Shown here: piece after piece, positions 17,241-26,158 of the stretch
How the letters are laid out: the number at the start of each line of letters is the position of its first letter
How positions within the stretch are numbered: the first letter of the stretch is position 1
Assembly: GCF_036237275.1 (NCBI RefSeq)
Contig: NZ_CP108352.1
Coordinates: forward strand, 7,130,001 to 7,194,000
Origin: Streptomyces sp. NBC_01353
GTDB lineage: Bacteria; Actinomycetota; Actinomycetes; Streptomycetales; Streptomycetaceae
Direction: 5' to 3'
Length of the DNA: 64,000 bases
Position numbers and translations under genes: made by a program
Notes under the pieces: model-generated
What the model was told of the DNA's origin: nothing
Databases searched by the model: none
Seen by the model: the letters and a program-made list of their open reading frames with translations, nothing else

Positions 17241-18581
17241 ATGATCATCCCCCTTCTGCTGCTCGCCGCAGCCTTCCTCCTGATCCTCGCCAACGGCTTC
17301 TTCGTGGCAGCCGAGTTCGGCCTCGTCACCGTGGAACGCCCCGACGCCGAACGGGCCGCGGCCGCCGGTGACCGGCGCGCCCACACCGTCGTCAAGGCCC
17401 TCGGCGAGCTGTCCTTCCAGCTCTCCGGCACCCAGCTCGGCATCACGATCACCTCGCTCGTCGTCGGAATGCTCGCCCAGCCCGCCCTCGCCCAACTCCT
17501 CGACGGGCCCCTCACCGCGACCGGACTGCCCGAGGGCGCCGTCTCCGGTGTCGCCGTGGTGATCGGCATGCTGCTCGCCTCAGCCGTCCAGATGGTGATC
17601 GGCGAACTCGTCCCCAAGAACTGGGCGGTCTCCCGCCCGCTCCAGGTGGCGCGGTTCGTGGCCGGCCCCCAGCACCTCTTCTCGTCCGCCTTCCGACCGG
17701 TGATCGCCCTGCTGAACAGGGTCGCCAACCGGCTGGTCCGGCTCCTGGGCGTCGAGCCCACCGAGGAGCTGGACTCGGTCCGTACCCCCGGCGAGCTGGT
17801 CTCGCTGGCCCGGCACTCGGCCCGGGCGGGCGCGCTGGAACAGGACACCGCCGATCTCTTCGTACGGACCCTGTCCCTGGGCGGGCTCACGACCGAGCAG
17901 GTCATGACACCGCGGGTGCGGATGAGCGCGCTCCAGTCGGACGCCACCGCGGCCGACGTCCTCAACCTCACCCGGGCCACCGGGCTCTCCCGCTTCCCCG
18001 TCTACCGCGAGCGCATCGACGAGATCGTCGGCATGGTCCACCTCAAGGACGCGCTCGCCGTGCCGCTGCACGAGCGGCTGCGCACGCCGGTCGGCCGCAT
18101 CGCCGTCCCGCCGCTGCTCGTCCCCGAGACCCTCCCGGCCCAGGCGCTCCTGGAGCGACTGCGCCGGGAGCAGCCGATCGCCGTGGTCGTCGACGAGTAC
18201 GGCGGCACGGCCGGGGTCGTCACCCTGGAGGACATCGTGGAGGAGCTCGTCGGCGAGGTCCGCGACGAGCACGACACCGCGGTCGACGAGCGGCCCGAGC
18301 TGGCCGCCGTGGCCGCCGAGGACGGCCGGCCCACCTGGGAGGCCGACGGTTCCTGCCGGGTCCACACCCTGCACCGGATAGGCCTCGATGTGCCCGACGG
18401 ACCGTACGAGACGGTCGCCGGGCTCGTCGCCGATCTCCTCGGACGCATCCCGGCCCCCGGGGACCGGGCCGAACTCCCGGGCTGGCGTCTGTCGGTGCGG
18501 CAGGTGGACCGCTACCGCGCCGAGCGGGTACGGATCGTCAGGACCGCCGAACTGCCGCTGGTGCCGGAGGCCGTCCGATGA
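17241..18581 (+). CDS. CNNM/CorC-type hemolysin family protein (DUF21-CBS-CorC), first of pair
   Basis: 446 aa, ATG 17241 behind GGAGG. The N-terminal DUF21 membrane domain starts LLLAAAFLLILANGFFVAAEFGLVTV and has three or so membrane helices with the VIGELVPKNWAV signature. A CBS pair follows (VMTPRVRMSAL...FPVYRERIDEIVGMVHLKD; VVVDEYGGTAGVVTLEDIVEELVGE). The last 85 residues are a CorC/HlyC C-terminal domain. Relatives export Mg2+ or Co2+ in exchange for Na+, with ATP-Mg sensed by the CBS domains. Its stop overlaps the next gene by 4 bp. The structured leader upstream may sense a ligand. Confidence 0.88.
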   Translation: MIIPLLLLAAAFLLILANGFFVAAEFGLVTVERPDAERAAAAGDRRAHTVVKALGELSFQLSGTQLGITITSLVVGMLAQPALAQLLDGPLTATGLPEGAVSGVAVVIGMLLASAVQMVIGELVPKNWAVSRPLQVARFVAGPQHLFSSAFRPVIALLNRVANRLVRLLGVEPTEELDSVRTPGELVSLARHSARAGALEQDTADLFVRTLSLGGLTTEQVMTPRVRMSALQSDATAADVLNLTRATGLSRFPVYRERIDEIVGMVHLKDALAVPLHERLRTPVGRIAVPPLLVPETLPAQALLERLRREQPIAVVVDEYGGTAGVVTLEDIVEELVGEVRDEHDTAVDERPELAAVAAEDGRPTWEADGSCRVHTLHRIGLDVPDGPYETVAGLVADLLGRIPAPGDRAELPGWRLSVRQVDRYRAERVRIVRTAELPLVPEAVR

Positions 18582-19669
18582 GCATGGTCCAACTGCTGTT
18601 CGCCGTCCTGCTGGTGGTGGCCAACGGCTTCTTCGTCGGCGCCGAGTTCGCGCTCGTCTCCGTACGCCGCAGCCAGATCGAGCCGCTCGGCGGCAAGCGG
18701 GCACGTAAGGTCCTGTACGGCCTGGAGAACCTGCCGCAGATGATGGCCGCCGCCCAGTTCGGCATCACCGTCTGCTCGTTGACCCTGGGCGCGGTGGCCG
18801 AGCCGACCGTGGCGCACCTCCTCGAGCCGGTCTTCCACGCCGTACATGTGCCCGCCGGGCTGATCCATCCGCTGGGGTACGTCCTGGCGCTCGCCGCGGT
18901 CGTCTCCCTCCACCTCGTCATCGGCGAGATGGTCCCGAAGAACCTCGCGATGGCGGCACCGGAGAGGACCGCGCTGTGGCTCGGGCCCGGCCTGGTCGGA
19001 TTCGCCCGGATCTGCCGGCCGGTGACCCGGGCGCTCGGAGCCTGCGCCCGACTGGTGCTGCGGGCCTTCCACGTGGAGCCGAAGGACGAGGTCGAGGCGG
19101 TCTTCACCCGGGTGCAGCTCGGCCGGCTGGTCGAGGACGCGGGCCAGGCCGGGCTGCTCGACCCGGCGGAGCAGGAGCGACTCGAGGACGCCCTCGAACT
19201 GGGCAGCCGCCCGGTGACGGACGTCCTCATCGCCCCGGGGACCCTCGTGACGGTCACCCCGTCCGTCACCCCGAGGGAGATCGAGGAGCTCACCGTGCGC
19301 ACCGGCTACTCGCGGTTCCCGGTGTGCGTCGAGGGGCGCGGGACGTTCATGGGCTTCGTGCACGTCAAGGACGTCCTCGACCTGGAGGAGCGGGAGCGGG
19401 CGGTGCCCCAGCACATCTGGCGCCCCATGGCGACGGTCCGCGCCGAGCTGCCGCTCGACGACGCCCTCACCGTGATGCGCCGTGCGGCCACCCACCTCGC
19501 ACAGGTCGCGGACGGATCCGGCCACGTCCTCGGTCTTGTCGCGCTGGAGGACGTCCTGGAGACGCTGGTCGGCGAGGTCCGTGACCCGGCGCACCGCACC
19601 GAGGTGCTCACCGCCGTGCCCCTGGGCGAACAGCGCCCCGAGCGGGCGGCCCAGGCGCTGGCGGGCTGA
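18578..19669 (+). CDS. CNNM/CorC-type hemolysin family protein, second of pair
   Basis: 363 aa; ATG 18578 overlaps the stop of the first CNNM gene by 4 bp. It has the same DUF21 domain (ANGFFVGAEFALVSVRRSQ, LVIGEMVPKNLAM) and a CBS pair (TGYSRFPVCVEGRGTFMGFVHVKDVLDL; GHVLGLVALEDVLETLVGEVRDP), but it lacks the C-terminal CorC/HlyC domain present in its neighbour, so it is about 80 residues shorter. The two probably form a heterodimeric ion transporter. Paired long and short genes are common in actinobacteria. Confidence 0.88.
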   Translation: MSMVQLLFAVLLVVANGFFVGAEFALVSVRRSQIEPLGGKRARKVLYGLENLPQMMAAAQFGITVCSLTLGAVAEPTVAHLLEPVFHAVHVPAGLIHPLGYVLALAAVVSLHLVIGEMVPKNLAMAAPERTALWLGPGLVGFARICRPVTRALGACARLVLRAFHVEPKDEVEAVFTRVQLGRLVEDAGQAGLLDPAEQERLEDALELGSRPVTDVLIAPGTLVTVTPSVTPREIEELTVRTGYSRFPVCVEGRGTFMGFVHVKDVLDLEERERAVPQHIWRPMATVRAELPLDDALTVMRRAATHLAQVADGSGHVLGLVALEDVLETLVGEVRDPAHRTEVLTAVPLGEQRPERAAQALAG

Positions 19670-19673
19670 CGGC

Positions 19674-19703
19674 GGCCCGCCGGGCGTACGCGTCCGGCGG
19701 GCC
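19674..19703. terminator. Bidirectional hairpin terminator
   Basis: A 10-bp perfect inverted repeat GGCCCGCCGG/CCGGCGGGCC (19674-19683, 19694-19703) sits in the 41-bp gap between the convergent CNNM and AAA+ genes. Confidence 0.75.
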
Positions 19704-19710
19704 ACCGTCG

Positions 19711-21609
19711 TCACATGCCCGGTGGCTCCTGGGGGCCCCGGGCCGTCGGCCCGCGGCCCGAAAGGACCTCGCCATAGGCCTGCATCAGATCGGCGAGGCG
19801 TAAGGTGGCCAGGTCGTCGCGCGTCGGGGTGCACGGGTAGCCGGACAGCCGGAGGTCCCGGTAGGCGCAGGACTTCTCGTACAGCGTGCGCAGGAACCGG
19901 CCGTTGCCGAGTTCGTCGATCCAGCCCTGGTCGACGACATGGCCGCTGATCGAGCGGAGCTCGTCCAGCGCCTCCTCGTCCCAGCAGTCCCCGTTCGCCG
20001 CCGCCAACACCTCGCCGATCGCGGTCAGTTCGAGCGGACGGTACGAGGGGAAGTCGACCCGGGTCGTGAAGCGCGAGGAGAGCCCGGGGTTGGTGGCGAG
20101 CAGCCGGTCCATGCCCTCGGGATAGCCGGCCAGGATCACCACCAGGTGGTCCCGGTTGTCCTCGGCGCGCTTGAGGAGCACCTGAAGGGCCTCGTCGCCG
20201 TACGCGTCGCCCTTGCTGTAGCCGGTGTTGGAGAGGGAGTACGCCTCGTCGACGAAGAGGACCCCGCCGATCGCCGAGTCGATCAGCTCGTTCGCCTTGA
20301 CCGCGGTCTGGCCGAGGAACTCGCCGACCAGATCGGCGCGTTGGGCCTCGACGAGGTGGTCGCCGCCGAGCAGGCCGAGGGCGTAGAAGACCCGTCCGAG
20401 GATCCGGGCGACGGTGGTCTTCCCGGTGCCGGAGGGGCCGGAGAAGACAAAGTGACGTTTCGGCGGCTGGACGGGGAGGCCCTGCCCGGCCCGCAGCCTG
20501 GCCATCTCCAGCTGCGCGGACAACGCTTTGACCTGCCGTTTCACCGGCTCCATCCCGACCATGCGCTCCAGTTCGGCGAGCGCCTCGGCGAGCAGGGCAG
20601 GGTCGGTGGGGCTGGCGGGGAAGCGGGGCGGGGCCGGCTGCAGGGGGATGGCCGCCTTCTGCCGTACGCCGTCCGGGGGTTCGGGCGGCCCGTTGGAGGC
20701 GGGCGGGGGGCCGGGCTCCGTACCCAGCCGAAGCGCGTCGGGGGCCGCCCCCTCGGGGTCGGTCTGTGTCGCGTCGGCCGTGTCCTGCCCGACACCGCCG
20801 AGGGCGACCGTGGCGAGCCCCGCCGGGTCGTCCGGCCCCTCGAACCCGTCGTACTCGGCGATCGCCGCCAGCCGGGCGGCCGTGTCCATGAACGCCGGGT
20901 CGATCCGGTGCACGGCTCGGTAGAGCGGCAGGGCGGCGGCGCTGCGCCCGGTGCCCTCGTGCGCCCGGGCCAGCCAGTAGCGCAGCTCCTTACGCTGCGG
21001 CTGCTCGCTGCGACAGCGCATCAGCGCCGCCGAGAGCAGCGGCTCCGCCTGGCTGTACATCTCCAGGCGGACCCGGGCCATCCCACCGAAGAGCCCCGCC
21101 TCGATACCGAGCAGAGGGTCGTTGACGAGCGACTCGGTGTGGCGGACCAACTGGTCCCAGTCCTTGACGAGATAGGACCGGCAGGCGTGCAGAAAGCGGA
21201 CCTGGGGATCGGTGTCGACCGGCGGCAGTCCCGCCAACGCCCGGTCCAGCTCCGGCACATGGCGTCCGTCCAGCCAGTGCGAGGCGTGCGCGAGCAGCAG
21301 ATCCCGTGGGCTCTCCAGTACCGGCTGCACCCACCAGCCCAGCCAGTACCAGGAGTTCAGGGTCCGGCGGTGCCGGGCGCGCTGTTCTCCGAAGCGGTCG
21401 CGGTTGCGGTACATCCGCAGCAGCGCGGTGGTGGTGTCCACGCGCAGCGCGTGCAGCCCGAGCCAGGCGTCCGCCATGCCGGGATCGACGCGTACCGCCG
21501 ATCGGAACTCTTCCTCCGCCTGCGGATAGGCGCCCATCGTGTAGGCGTCGACTCCCCGCAGCCAGGCGAGCTCGGCCGGGGCCTGTCCGCCCTGCGTGCC
21601 GATGTCCAT
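19711..21609 (-). CDS. EccA-like AAA+ ATPase with N-terminal TPR domain (orphan)
   Basis: 632 aa from ATG 21609 behind GGGGGA; the open frame continues upstream but through low-quality sequence. Residues 1-250 are helical TPR-like repeats (YPQAEEEFRSAVRVDPGMADAWLGL). A Pro/Ala-rich linker follows, then a CbxX/CfqX-type AAA+ domain from about residue 340 with Walker A FSGPSGTGKTTVARIL, Walker B GGVLFVDEAYSL and an arginine-finger region. This is the architecture of EccA, the cytosolic ATPase of type VII secretion. No ESX membrane components or EsxA/B genes are nearby, so its role may be in another assembly process. Confidence 0.8.
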   Translation of the reverse strand: MDIGTQGGQAPAELAWLRGVDAYTMGAYPQAEEEFRSAVRVDPGMADAWLGLHALRVDTTTALLRMYRNRDRFGEQRARHRRTLNSWYWLGWWVQPVLESPRDLLLAHASHWLDGRHVPELDRALAGLPPVDTDPQVRFLHACRSYLVKDWDQLVRHTESLVNDPLLGIEAGLFGGMARVRLEMYSQAEPLLSAALMRCRSEQPQRKELRYWLARAHEGTGRSAAALPLYRAVHRIDPAFMDTAARLAAIAEYDGFEGPDDPAGLATVALGGVGQDTADATQTDPEGAAPDALRLGTEPGPPPASNGPPEPPDGVRQKAAIPLQPAPPRFPASPTDPALLAEALAELERMVGMEPVKRQVKALSAQLEMARLRAGQGLPVQPPKRHFVFSGPSGTGKTTVARILGRVFYALGLLGGDHLVEAQRADLVGEFLGQTAVKANELIDSAIGGVLFVDEAYSLSNTGYSKGDAYGDEALQVLLKRAEDNRDHLVVILAGYPEGMDRLLATNPGLSSRFTTRVDFPSYRPLELTAIGEVLAAANGDCWDEEALDELRSISGHVVDQGWIDELGNGRFLRTLYEKSCAYRDLRLSGYPCTPTRDDLATLRLADLMQAYGEVLSGRGPTARGPQEPPGM

Positions 21610-21973
21610 CGGGTCCCCCACAAAACGTGCCCCCGTTGCTGTCCCGGCGGGCGGGCGCCCGCCGGAAGCCGTACAGAACCGCCTTCTCGTGGACGGGATA
21701 TGACCCCACCGAGGGGCATCGTACCTGCACAGAGCGTGCGCGACGAAGGAGAAGCGCATGATCCGGTAGCCGTGACCCTGGGTAAGCATCAAGGTCGGCA
21801 ACGGGCCGGAGAAAGGGATGATCAGGGCAGAACGAAGCCCCCGATCACGGGGGAACAACCGGGGGCTTCGTGTCCGCGGCGACTCCGAAAAGCCGCACAT
21901 TGAGAACGTAAGACCTGTACGCCCCTTGGGTCAAGGTGAGTTGAGGCACTTGCGGAAGTGCGCTTTCACCTGC
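21610..21973. other. 364-bp intergenic region: upstream of the AAA+ gene, terminator hairpins
   Basis: No coding sequence is supported here. It holds the 5' region of the EccA-like gene on the minus strand, a strong hairpin at 21832-21871 and a small perfect stem GCACTT-GCGG-AAGTGC at 21946-21961 near the 3' end of the kinase gene. Sequence around 21890-21960 is somewhat AT-richer than its surroundings and may contain a promoter, but no clear -35/-10 pair was found. Confidence 0.5.
21832..21871. terminator. Strong hairpin terminator
   Basis: A 12-bp perfect stem ACGAAGCCCCCG (21832-21843) / CGGGGGCTTCGT (21860-21871), with a 16-nt loop that can itself pair CCCCG with CGGGG. It lies between the end of the kinase-like gene and the start of the AAA+ gene, both on the minus strand. 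Confidence 0.7.
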
Positions 21974-22600
21974 TCATTTCCGGAGGCGGGATCCATCACG
22001 CTCCGTGAGGATGTGGTTCGGGCTCGCGGTCACAGAGGGCCCAGGAAGCCACTCGTAACCCTCAGGGCACTCCCGTACCAGCGCGTCGGCGAAGGGCCGA
22101 GAAGGGTCCGCGGCGAAATGGCGAGTCTCCGCCACCGTCCAGCCGTCCCAGAACGCGGACTGCGCCGGGCCGTCGCGGTCCCGGCCGCGAACCCACGACT
22201 CCTCGGGGTCCCGTTCCATCCAGAGCAGCGCGGCGAGATACGGCCGCAGAGCACGCCGCCCCGCGCCGACACCCTCCACGAGGACGACAGGAGCCGGGGG
22301 CAGCTCCCGAGGCGGGCCGAAGGTCCGCAGATTCCAGTCGTACGGGTGAAAGAGCGCGGTCTCGCCCCGTGAGAGGGGCGCGAGCACCTGGTCCCGCATC
22401 CGCTCCGTCCACGCGAACAGCTCCTCGTGGGTGGCGAGGTCGTCGAGATGGAGGACGGGCGCGACCAGCCGGGCGGCGAGGCGGGCGGCGAAGGTGGACT
22501 TCCCCGAGCCGGCGTGACCGTCGACCGCGACCAGCCGCACCGGCCCGCAGGAGGGCGGCAGGCTGCGCAGCGCGTCGGCGGCGCGGTCGGCATGGGTCAT
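21974..22600 (-). CDS. Uridine kinase-like P-loop NTPase
   Basis: 208 aa from ATG 22600; the open frame reaches 22909 but the upstream part has no family character. Walker A is VDGHAGSGKST (residues 29-39), followed by HLDDLATHEELFAW and PVVLVEGVGAGRRAL, the layout of the uridine/phosphoribulokinase group. It would phosphorylate a small hydroxyl-bearing substrate; which one is not readable. It is divergent from the C39-peptidase gene with 227 bp between the starts. Confidence 0.78.
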   Translation of the reverse strand: MTHADRAADALRSLPPSCGPVRLVAVDGHAGSGKSTFAARLAARLVAPVLHLDDLATHEELFAWTERMRDQVLAPLSRGETALFHPYDWNLRTFGPPRELPPAPVVLVEGVGAGRRALRPYLAALLWMERDPEESWVRGRDRDGPAQSAFWDGWTVAETRHFAADPSRPFADALVRECPEGYEWLPGPSVTASPNHILTERDGSRLRK

Positions 22601-22664
22601 GGAGGCAAGCGTAGGCGAAGGTCGTTCGCCGCAGGTCAGGGGCGTGGCGCTGCCAGTGGACGAG

Positions 22665-22676
22665 ACCAATATTGGT
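22665..22676. promoter_or_regulatory. Perfect 12-bp AT-rich palindrome ACCAATATTGGT
   Basis: A perfect palindrome in the 227-bp divergent region between the kinase-like and C39-peptidase genes, 65 bp from the kinase start. It is unusual in this GC-rich context and may be an operator. The binding factor is unknown. Confidence 0.4.
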
Positions 22677-22827
22677 GCGGCGACGCGGGTCGAATCGCTG
22701 GCAGAAGCCCTCCACGAGCCGCGATAGTGGTCCACGCCCGACACGCCTTCGACCCACCTCGCTGCACCACGCGCACCCGCAGCCCCGTCTGTTCGCCTCA
22801 ACCGTTCTCGACTGGGGGTCACCGCCC

Positions 22828-24198
22828 ATGACCAGCTCCACCCCGCGCAGAACCGTCCTCGCCGCGGCGCTCGCGGCCGCCGCGGGAACGGCCGCGGCCT
22901 CCGCCGCACCGGCGACCGCCCTGGCCGGCGACGACACGGACGCCCCGCTCCCGGCCGCAGCCGCTCCCGGCCTCGTCGACAACCGCTTCTGGACCTCGTA
23001 CACCGACTGGCGCTGCGGCAGCTCCGCCGGCACCCGGGCCGTCGCCGGCCACCGCCCCGGCCTCGTGATCGCCACCCCCGCCGGCCGTCTCGACTACACC
23101 GACCCGCACACCGACACCACCTCCACCTGGGAGTACGCGAGCTGGACCTCCCCGGTCCACACCTCCACCGTCCCCGCGGCCGAGGTCATCGCCTCCTGGA
23201 ACGCCGACACCCCGCCCGGCACCTGGATCCAGATCGAACTGCGTGGTACCTACAACGACGCCGGCGCCACCCCCTGGTTCGTGATGGGCCGCTGGGCGGC
23301 CGGGGACGGCGACATCAAGCGGACCTCGGTCGACGACCAGAGCGACGGCAGAAGCTCCATCTGGACCGACACCTTCTCCGTCGACGACGCGGCGAGCGGA
23401 CTGCGCCTGGTCTCGTACCAGCTGCGCCTGACCCTCCACCGGGCCCCCGGCACGGACCTGACCCCGAGGGTGTGGCGACTCGGCGCGATGGCCTCCGACA
23501 TCCCCGACCGCTTCACCGTCCCCGCCTCCGCGCCCGGACTCGACCGCGAGCTCGCCGTCCCGCGCTACTCGCAGAACACCCACGTCGGCCAGTACCCCGA
23601 GTACGACAACGGCGGCGAGGCCTGGTGCAGCCCCACCTCCTCGCAGATGATCGTCGAGTACTGGGGTCGTAGGCCGAGCGACGAGGACCTGGCCTGGGTG
23701 AACCCGGACTTCGACGACCCACAGGTCTGCCACGCGGCCCGGTTCACCTTCGACCACCAGTACGAGGGCTGCGGCAACTGGCCCTTCAACGCCGCCTACG
23801 CCGCCACCTACCGGGACATGAACGCCGTCGTGACCCGACTGCGCTCCCTCACCGAGCTGGAGACCCTGATCCGGGCGGGCATCCCGGCCATAACGTCACA
23901 GTCCTTCCTCAAGGAGGAGCTGACCGGTGCCGGCTACGGCACCTCCGGCCATCTGATGACCGTCATCGGCTTCACCGCGGACGGCGACGTGATCGCCAAC
24001 GACCCCGCATCGCCCAGCAACGAGGCCGTCCGCAGGGTCTACCGCCGCCGCGAGTGGGAGAACATCTGGCTCCGTACCAAGCGGTACAACGCGAGCGGGA
24101 AAGTGGTCTCCGGCACAGGCGGGGTCTGCTACCTCTACTTCCCCGACCGGCTTACGCCCGCCCAGCGCAAGGCATTGGCGGCCGTCGGCATTCGCTGA
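22828..24198 (+). CDS. Secreted C39-type peptidase family protein (probable Tat substrate)
   Basis: 456 aa from ATG 22828. The N-terminus has TPRRTVLAAALAAAAGTAAASA, a twin-arginine-like signal with cleavage near residue 28-32. The first 230 residues after it form a beta-rich domain of unknown role. The C-terminal peptidase_C39-like domain has the cysteine motif GGEAWCSPTSSQMIVEYWG (about residue 270) and the histidine motif GTSGHLMTVIGF (about residue 375), followed by a possible Asp/Asn in DVIANDPAS. This fold is shared by bacteriocin-processing proteases, but these stand-alone secreted forms have unknown substrates. A helix-packed AT-poor promoter could not be picked out. Confidence 0.82.
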   Translation: MTSSTPRRTVLAAALAAAAGTAAASAAPATALAGDDTDAPLPAAAAPGLVDNRFWTSYTDWRCGSSAGTRAVAGHRPGLVIATPAGRLDYTDPHTDTTSTWEYASWTSPVHTSTVPAAEVIASWNADTPPGTWIQIELRGTYNDAGATPWFVMGRWAAGDGDIKRTSVDDQSDGRSSIWTDTFSVDDAASGLRLVSYQLRLTLHRAPGTDLTPRVWRLGAMASDIPDRFTVPASAPGLDRELAVPRYSQNTHVGQYPEYDNGGEAWCSPTSSQMIVEYWGRRPSDEDLAWVNPDFDDPQVCHAARFTFDHQYEGCGNWPFNAAYAATYRDMNAVVTRLRSLTELETLIRAGIPAITSQSFLKEELTGAGYGTSGHLMTVIGFTADGDVIANDPASPSNEAVRRVYRRREWENIWLRTKRYNASGKVVSGTGGVCYLYFPDRLTPAQRKALAAVGIR

Positions 24199-24273
24199 CG
24201 CGGGATCGGCGCACCCCGGGGCGTGAGGAACGTCTCTACCCCGGGGCCGCCCCCGCCGGGCACTGTGGTGGCC

Positions 24274-24420
24274 ATGACCGCCACCACGCACTCCGCCGCC
24301 CGCTCGCGCGCCCGCACCGGCGGCCCCAAGGACGACGGGCCGAAGATCCTGGAGCACGTCCTGGGCTGGACCCTGGTCGTCGTCCTCGCCATGTTCGTCA
24401 CCCAGGCCGGGTTGATGTGA
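24274..24420 (+). CDS. Small membrane protein, SCO1431-like
   Basis: 48 aa from ATG 24274 (a GTG two codons upstream is also possible). A short basic N-terminus (SRARTGGPKDDGPK) is followed by a single membrane helix HVLGWTLVVVLAMFVTQAGLM that reaches the stop. It matches my memory of the conserved Streptomyces family named after SCO1431, whose function is unknown. The ribosome site is poor, and a nearby GTG-rich context leaves the exact start uncertain. Confidence 0.65.
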   Translation: MTATTHSAARSRARTGGPKDDGPKILEHVLGWTLVVVLAMFVTQAGLM

Positions 24421-24620
24421 CCTTGCCTTCCGGGGTCGGACCCCAGAGGCGCCGCCCCGTGTGACCGGAGGCGGCCGAACGGGCATACTCCCTGCGCCAC
24501 GGGCGCCGGGCGCCCCCGAGCGCGATCCGCCGGGGGAGCATCGGCGCAGCAGTGACCACCGGCGGCATCGCGCCACCCGCGCACGCCGTCGCAGCGCCCG
24601 AGAGGGAGGAGTGCGCCGCC

Positions 24621-25793
24621 ATGCCCGACCGCGCCCCGCAGACCGTGGAACGCCGGTTGCCCACCGAGGAGGCCGGGGACCTGTTCGCCCTGGTCCGTGA
24701 GATCACCGAGCGGGAGATCGCGCCCCGGGCCGCCGAGGAGGAGGACGCCGGCCACTTCCCCCGGGAGGTCTTCTCGCTGCTCTCCGCCTCCGGCCTGCTC
24801 GGACTCCCGTACGACTCCGACTACGGTGGCGGTGACCAGCCCTACGCCGTCTATCTCCAGGTGCTCGAAGAGCTCGCCGCCGCCCGCCTCACCGTCGGTC
24901 TCGGCGTCAGCGTCCACTCCCTGTCCTGCCACGCGCTCGCGAACTTCGGCACCAAGGACCAGCGGGCCGCGCAGCTGCCGGCGATGCTGGGCGGCGGCCT
25001 GCTCGGCGCGTACTGCCTCTCGGAGCCGGCATCCGGTTCCGACGCGGCCGCCCTGCGCACGAAGGCGGTCCGGGACGGCGACGCCTGGGTTCTCACCGGT
25101 ACGAAGGCGTGGATCACCCATGGCGGGATCGCCGACTTCTACACGGTCATGGCCCGTACCGGCGGCGAGGGCCCGAAGGGGATCACCGCGTTCCTGGTCC
25201 CCGGGGACGCGGCGGGCCTGAGCGCGGCCGCGCCGGAGCGGAAGATGGGGATGAAGGGCTCGCCCACCGCGCAGCTCCACCTGGACGGGGTGCGGATCCC
25301 CGACACCCGCCGTATCGGAGAGGAAGGGCAGGGCTTCACGATCGCGCTCTCCGCCCTCGACTCCGGGCGGCTCGGGATCGCGGCCTGTGCGGTGGGGGTT
25401 GCGCAGGCGGCCCTGGACCAGGCCGTCTCGTACGCCGGCGAGCGGCGTCAGTTCGGCCGTCCGATCGCCGACTTCCAAGGGATCCGCTTCCTGCTCGCGG
25501 ACATGGCGACGCAGATCGAGGCGGGCCGTGCGCTGTACCTGGAGGCGGCGCGGCTGCGGGACGAGGGGCGGCCCTTCGGGCGGCAGGCGGCGATGGCGAA
25601 GCTCTTCTGCACGGACGCGGCCATGCGGATCACCACGGACGCGGTGCAGGTGCTCGGCGGCTACGGGTACACCGCTGACTTCCCCGTCGAGCGCTACATG
25701 CGCGAGGCGAAGGTGCTGCAGATCGTCGAGGGGACCAATCAGATCCAGCGGATGGTCATCGCGCGGCACCTTGTCGGACCAGAGACCCGCTGA
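24621..25793 (+). CDS. Acyl-CoA dehydrogenase
   Basis: 390 aa from ATG 24621 with GGAGGAG upstream. Family signatures are GAYCLSEPASGSDAAALRT (FAD and substrate contacts), the C-terminal QVLGGYGYTADFPVERYMRE and IVEGTNQIQR, whose glutamate is the likely catalytic base. The usual three-domain fold and length are complete. It oxidises an acyl-CoA to the trans-2-enoyl-CoA using FAD and ETF. The chain length is not readable; short-chain or branched-chain forms are closest in style. A possible promoter is TGTGAC-18-CATACT (about 24460-24489). The stop overlaps a convergent small gene by 38 bp. Confidence 0.92.
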   Translation: MPDRAPQTVERRLPTEEAGDLFALVREITEREIAPRAAEEEDAGHFPREVFSLLSASGLLGLPYDSDYGGGDQPYAVYLQVLEELAAARLTVGLGVSVHSLSCHALANFGTKDQRAAQLPAMLGGGLLGAYCLSEPASGSDAAALRTKAVRDGDAWVLTGTKAWITHGGIADFYTVMARTGGEGPKGITAFLVPGDAAGLSAAAPERKMGMKGSPTAQLHLDGVRIPDTRRIGEEGQGFTIALSALDSGRLGIAACAVGVAQAALDQAVSYAGERRQFGRPIADFQGIRFLLADMATQIEAGRALYLEAARLRDEGRPFGRQAAMAKLFCTDAAMRITTDAVQVLGGYGYTADFPVERYMREAKVLQIVEGTNQIQRMVIARHLVGPETR

Positions 25794-26043
25794 CAAGGGT
25801 GTCGCTCACCCCGCTCACCCGTACGGTCCGGTCCGCCCACACGGGGGCGGCCATCAGCCGGTTCCACTCCTGGTCGCTGCGGCCCGGCAGCGTCCGGCCG
25901 TGGCTGGCCCACTGGCTGAGCAGCGCCTTGTAGATGGGTGGGTCGGCGAGGTGCGCCCCTTGATGCGGAACCGATTCTTCAGTGCGCGGCTCGGCGAGGC
26001 GACGCCGTCCGCTCCCGACCGGGGTGGTGTACAGCGAGGTCAT
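25756..26043 (-). CDS. Small conserved hypothetical protein
   Basis: 95 aa, ATG 26043. I do not recognise a domain. The first 30 residues are Arg-rich. The middle PPIYKALLSQWASHGRTLPGRSDQEWNRL looks like a helical, probably conserved segment. Its 3' end overlaps the convergent acyl-CoA dehydrogenase by 38 bp. There is no signal peptide or membrane helix. Confidence 0.6.
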   Translation of the reverse strand: MTSLYTTPVGSGRRRLAEPRTEESVPHQGAHLADPPIYKALLSQWASHGRTLPGRSDQEWNRLMAAPVWADRTVRVSGVSDTLVSGSLVRQGAAR

Positions 26044-26158
26044 GCCCGTCCCAACGCGCCCGGCCCGCCGGGGGTCACCGCCGGACGGAATCGAGCGGGA
26101 GTTCGGGAGCTACCCGGGATCGATCCGGTGTCGCACGACTCTGGCCCTCGGCAAGCTT

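Noticed and set aside
18388-18708. A separate small gene spanning the CNNM1-CNNM2 junction
   Set aside because: The frame is a shadow of the junction of two coupled genes; composition is Arg/Pro-rich without a ribosome site.
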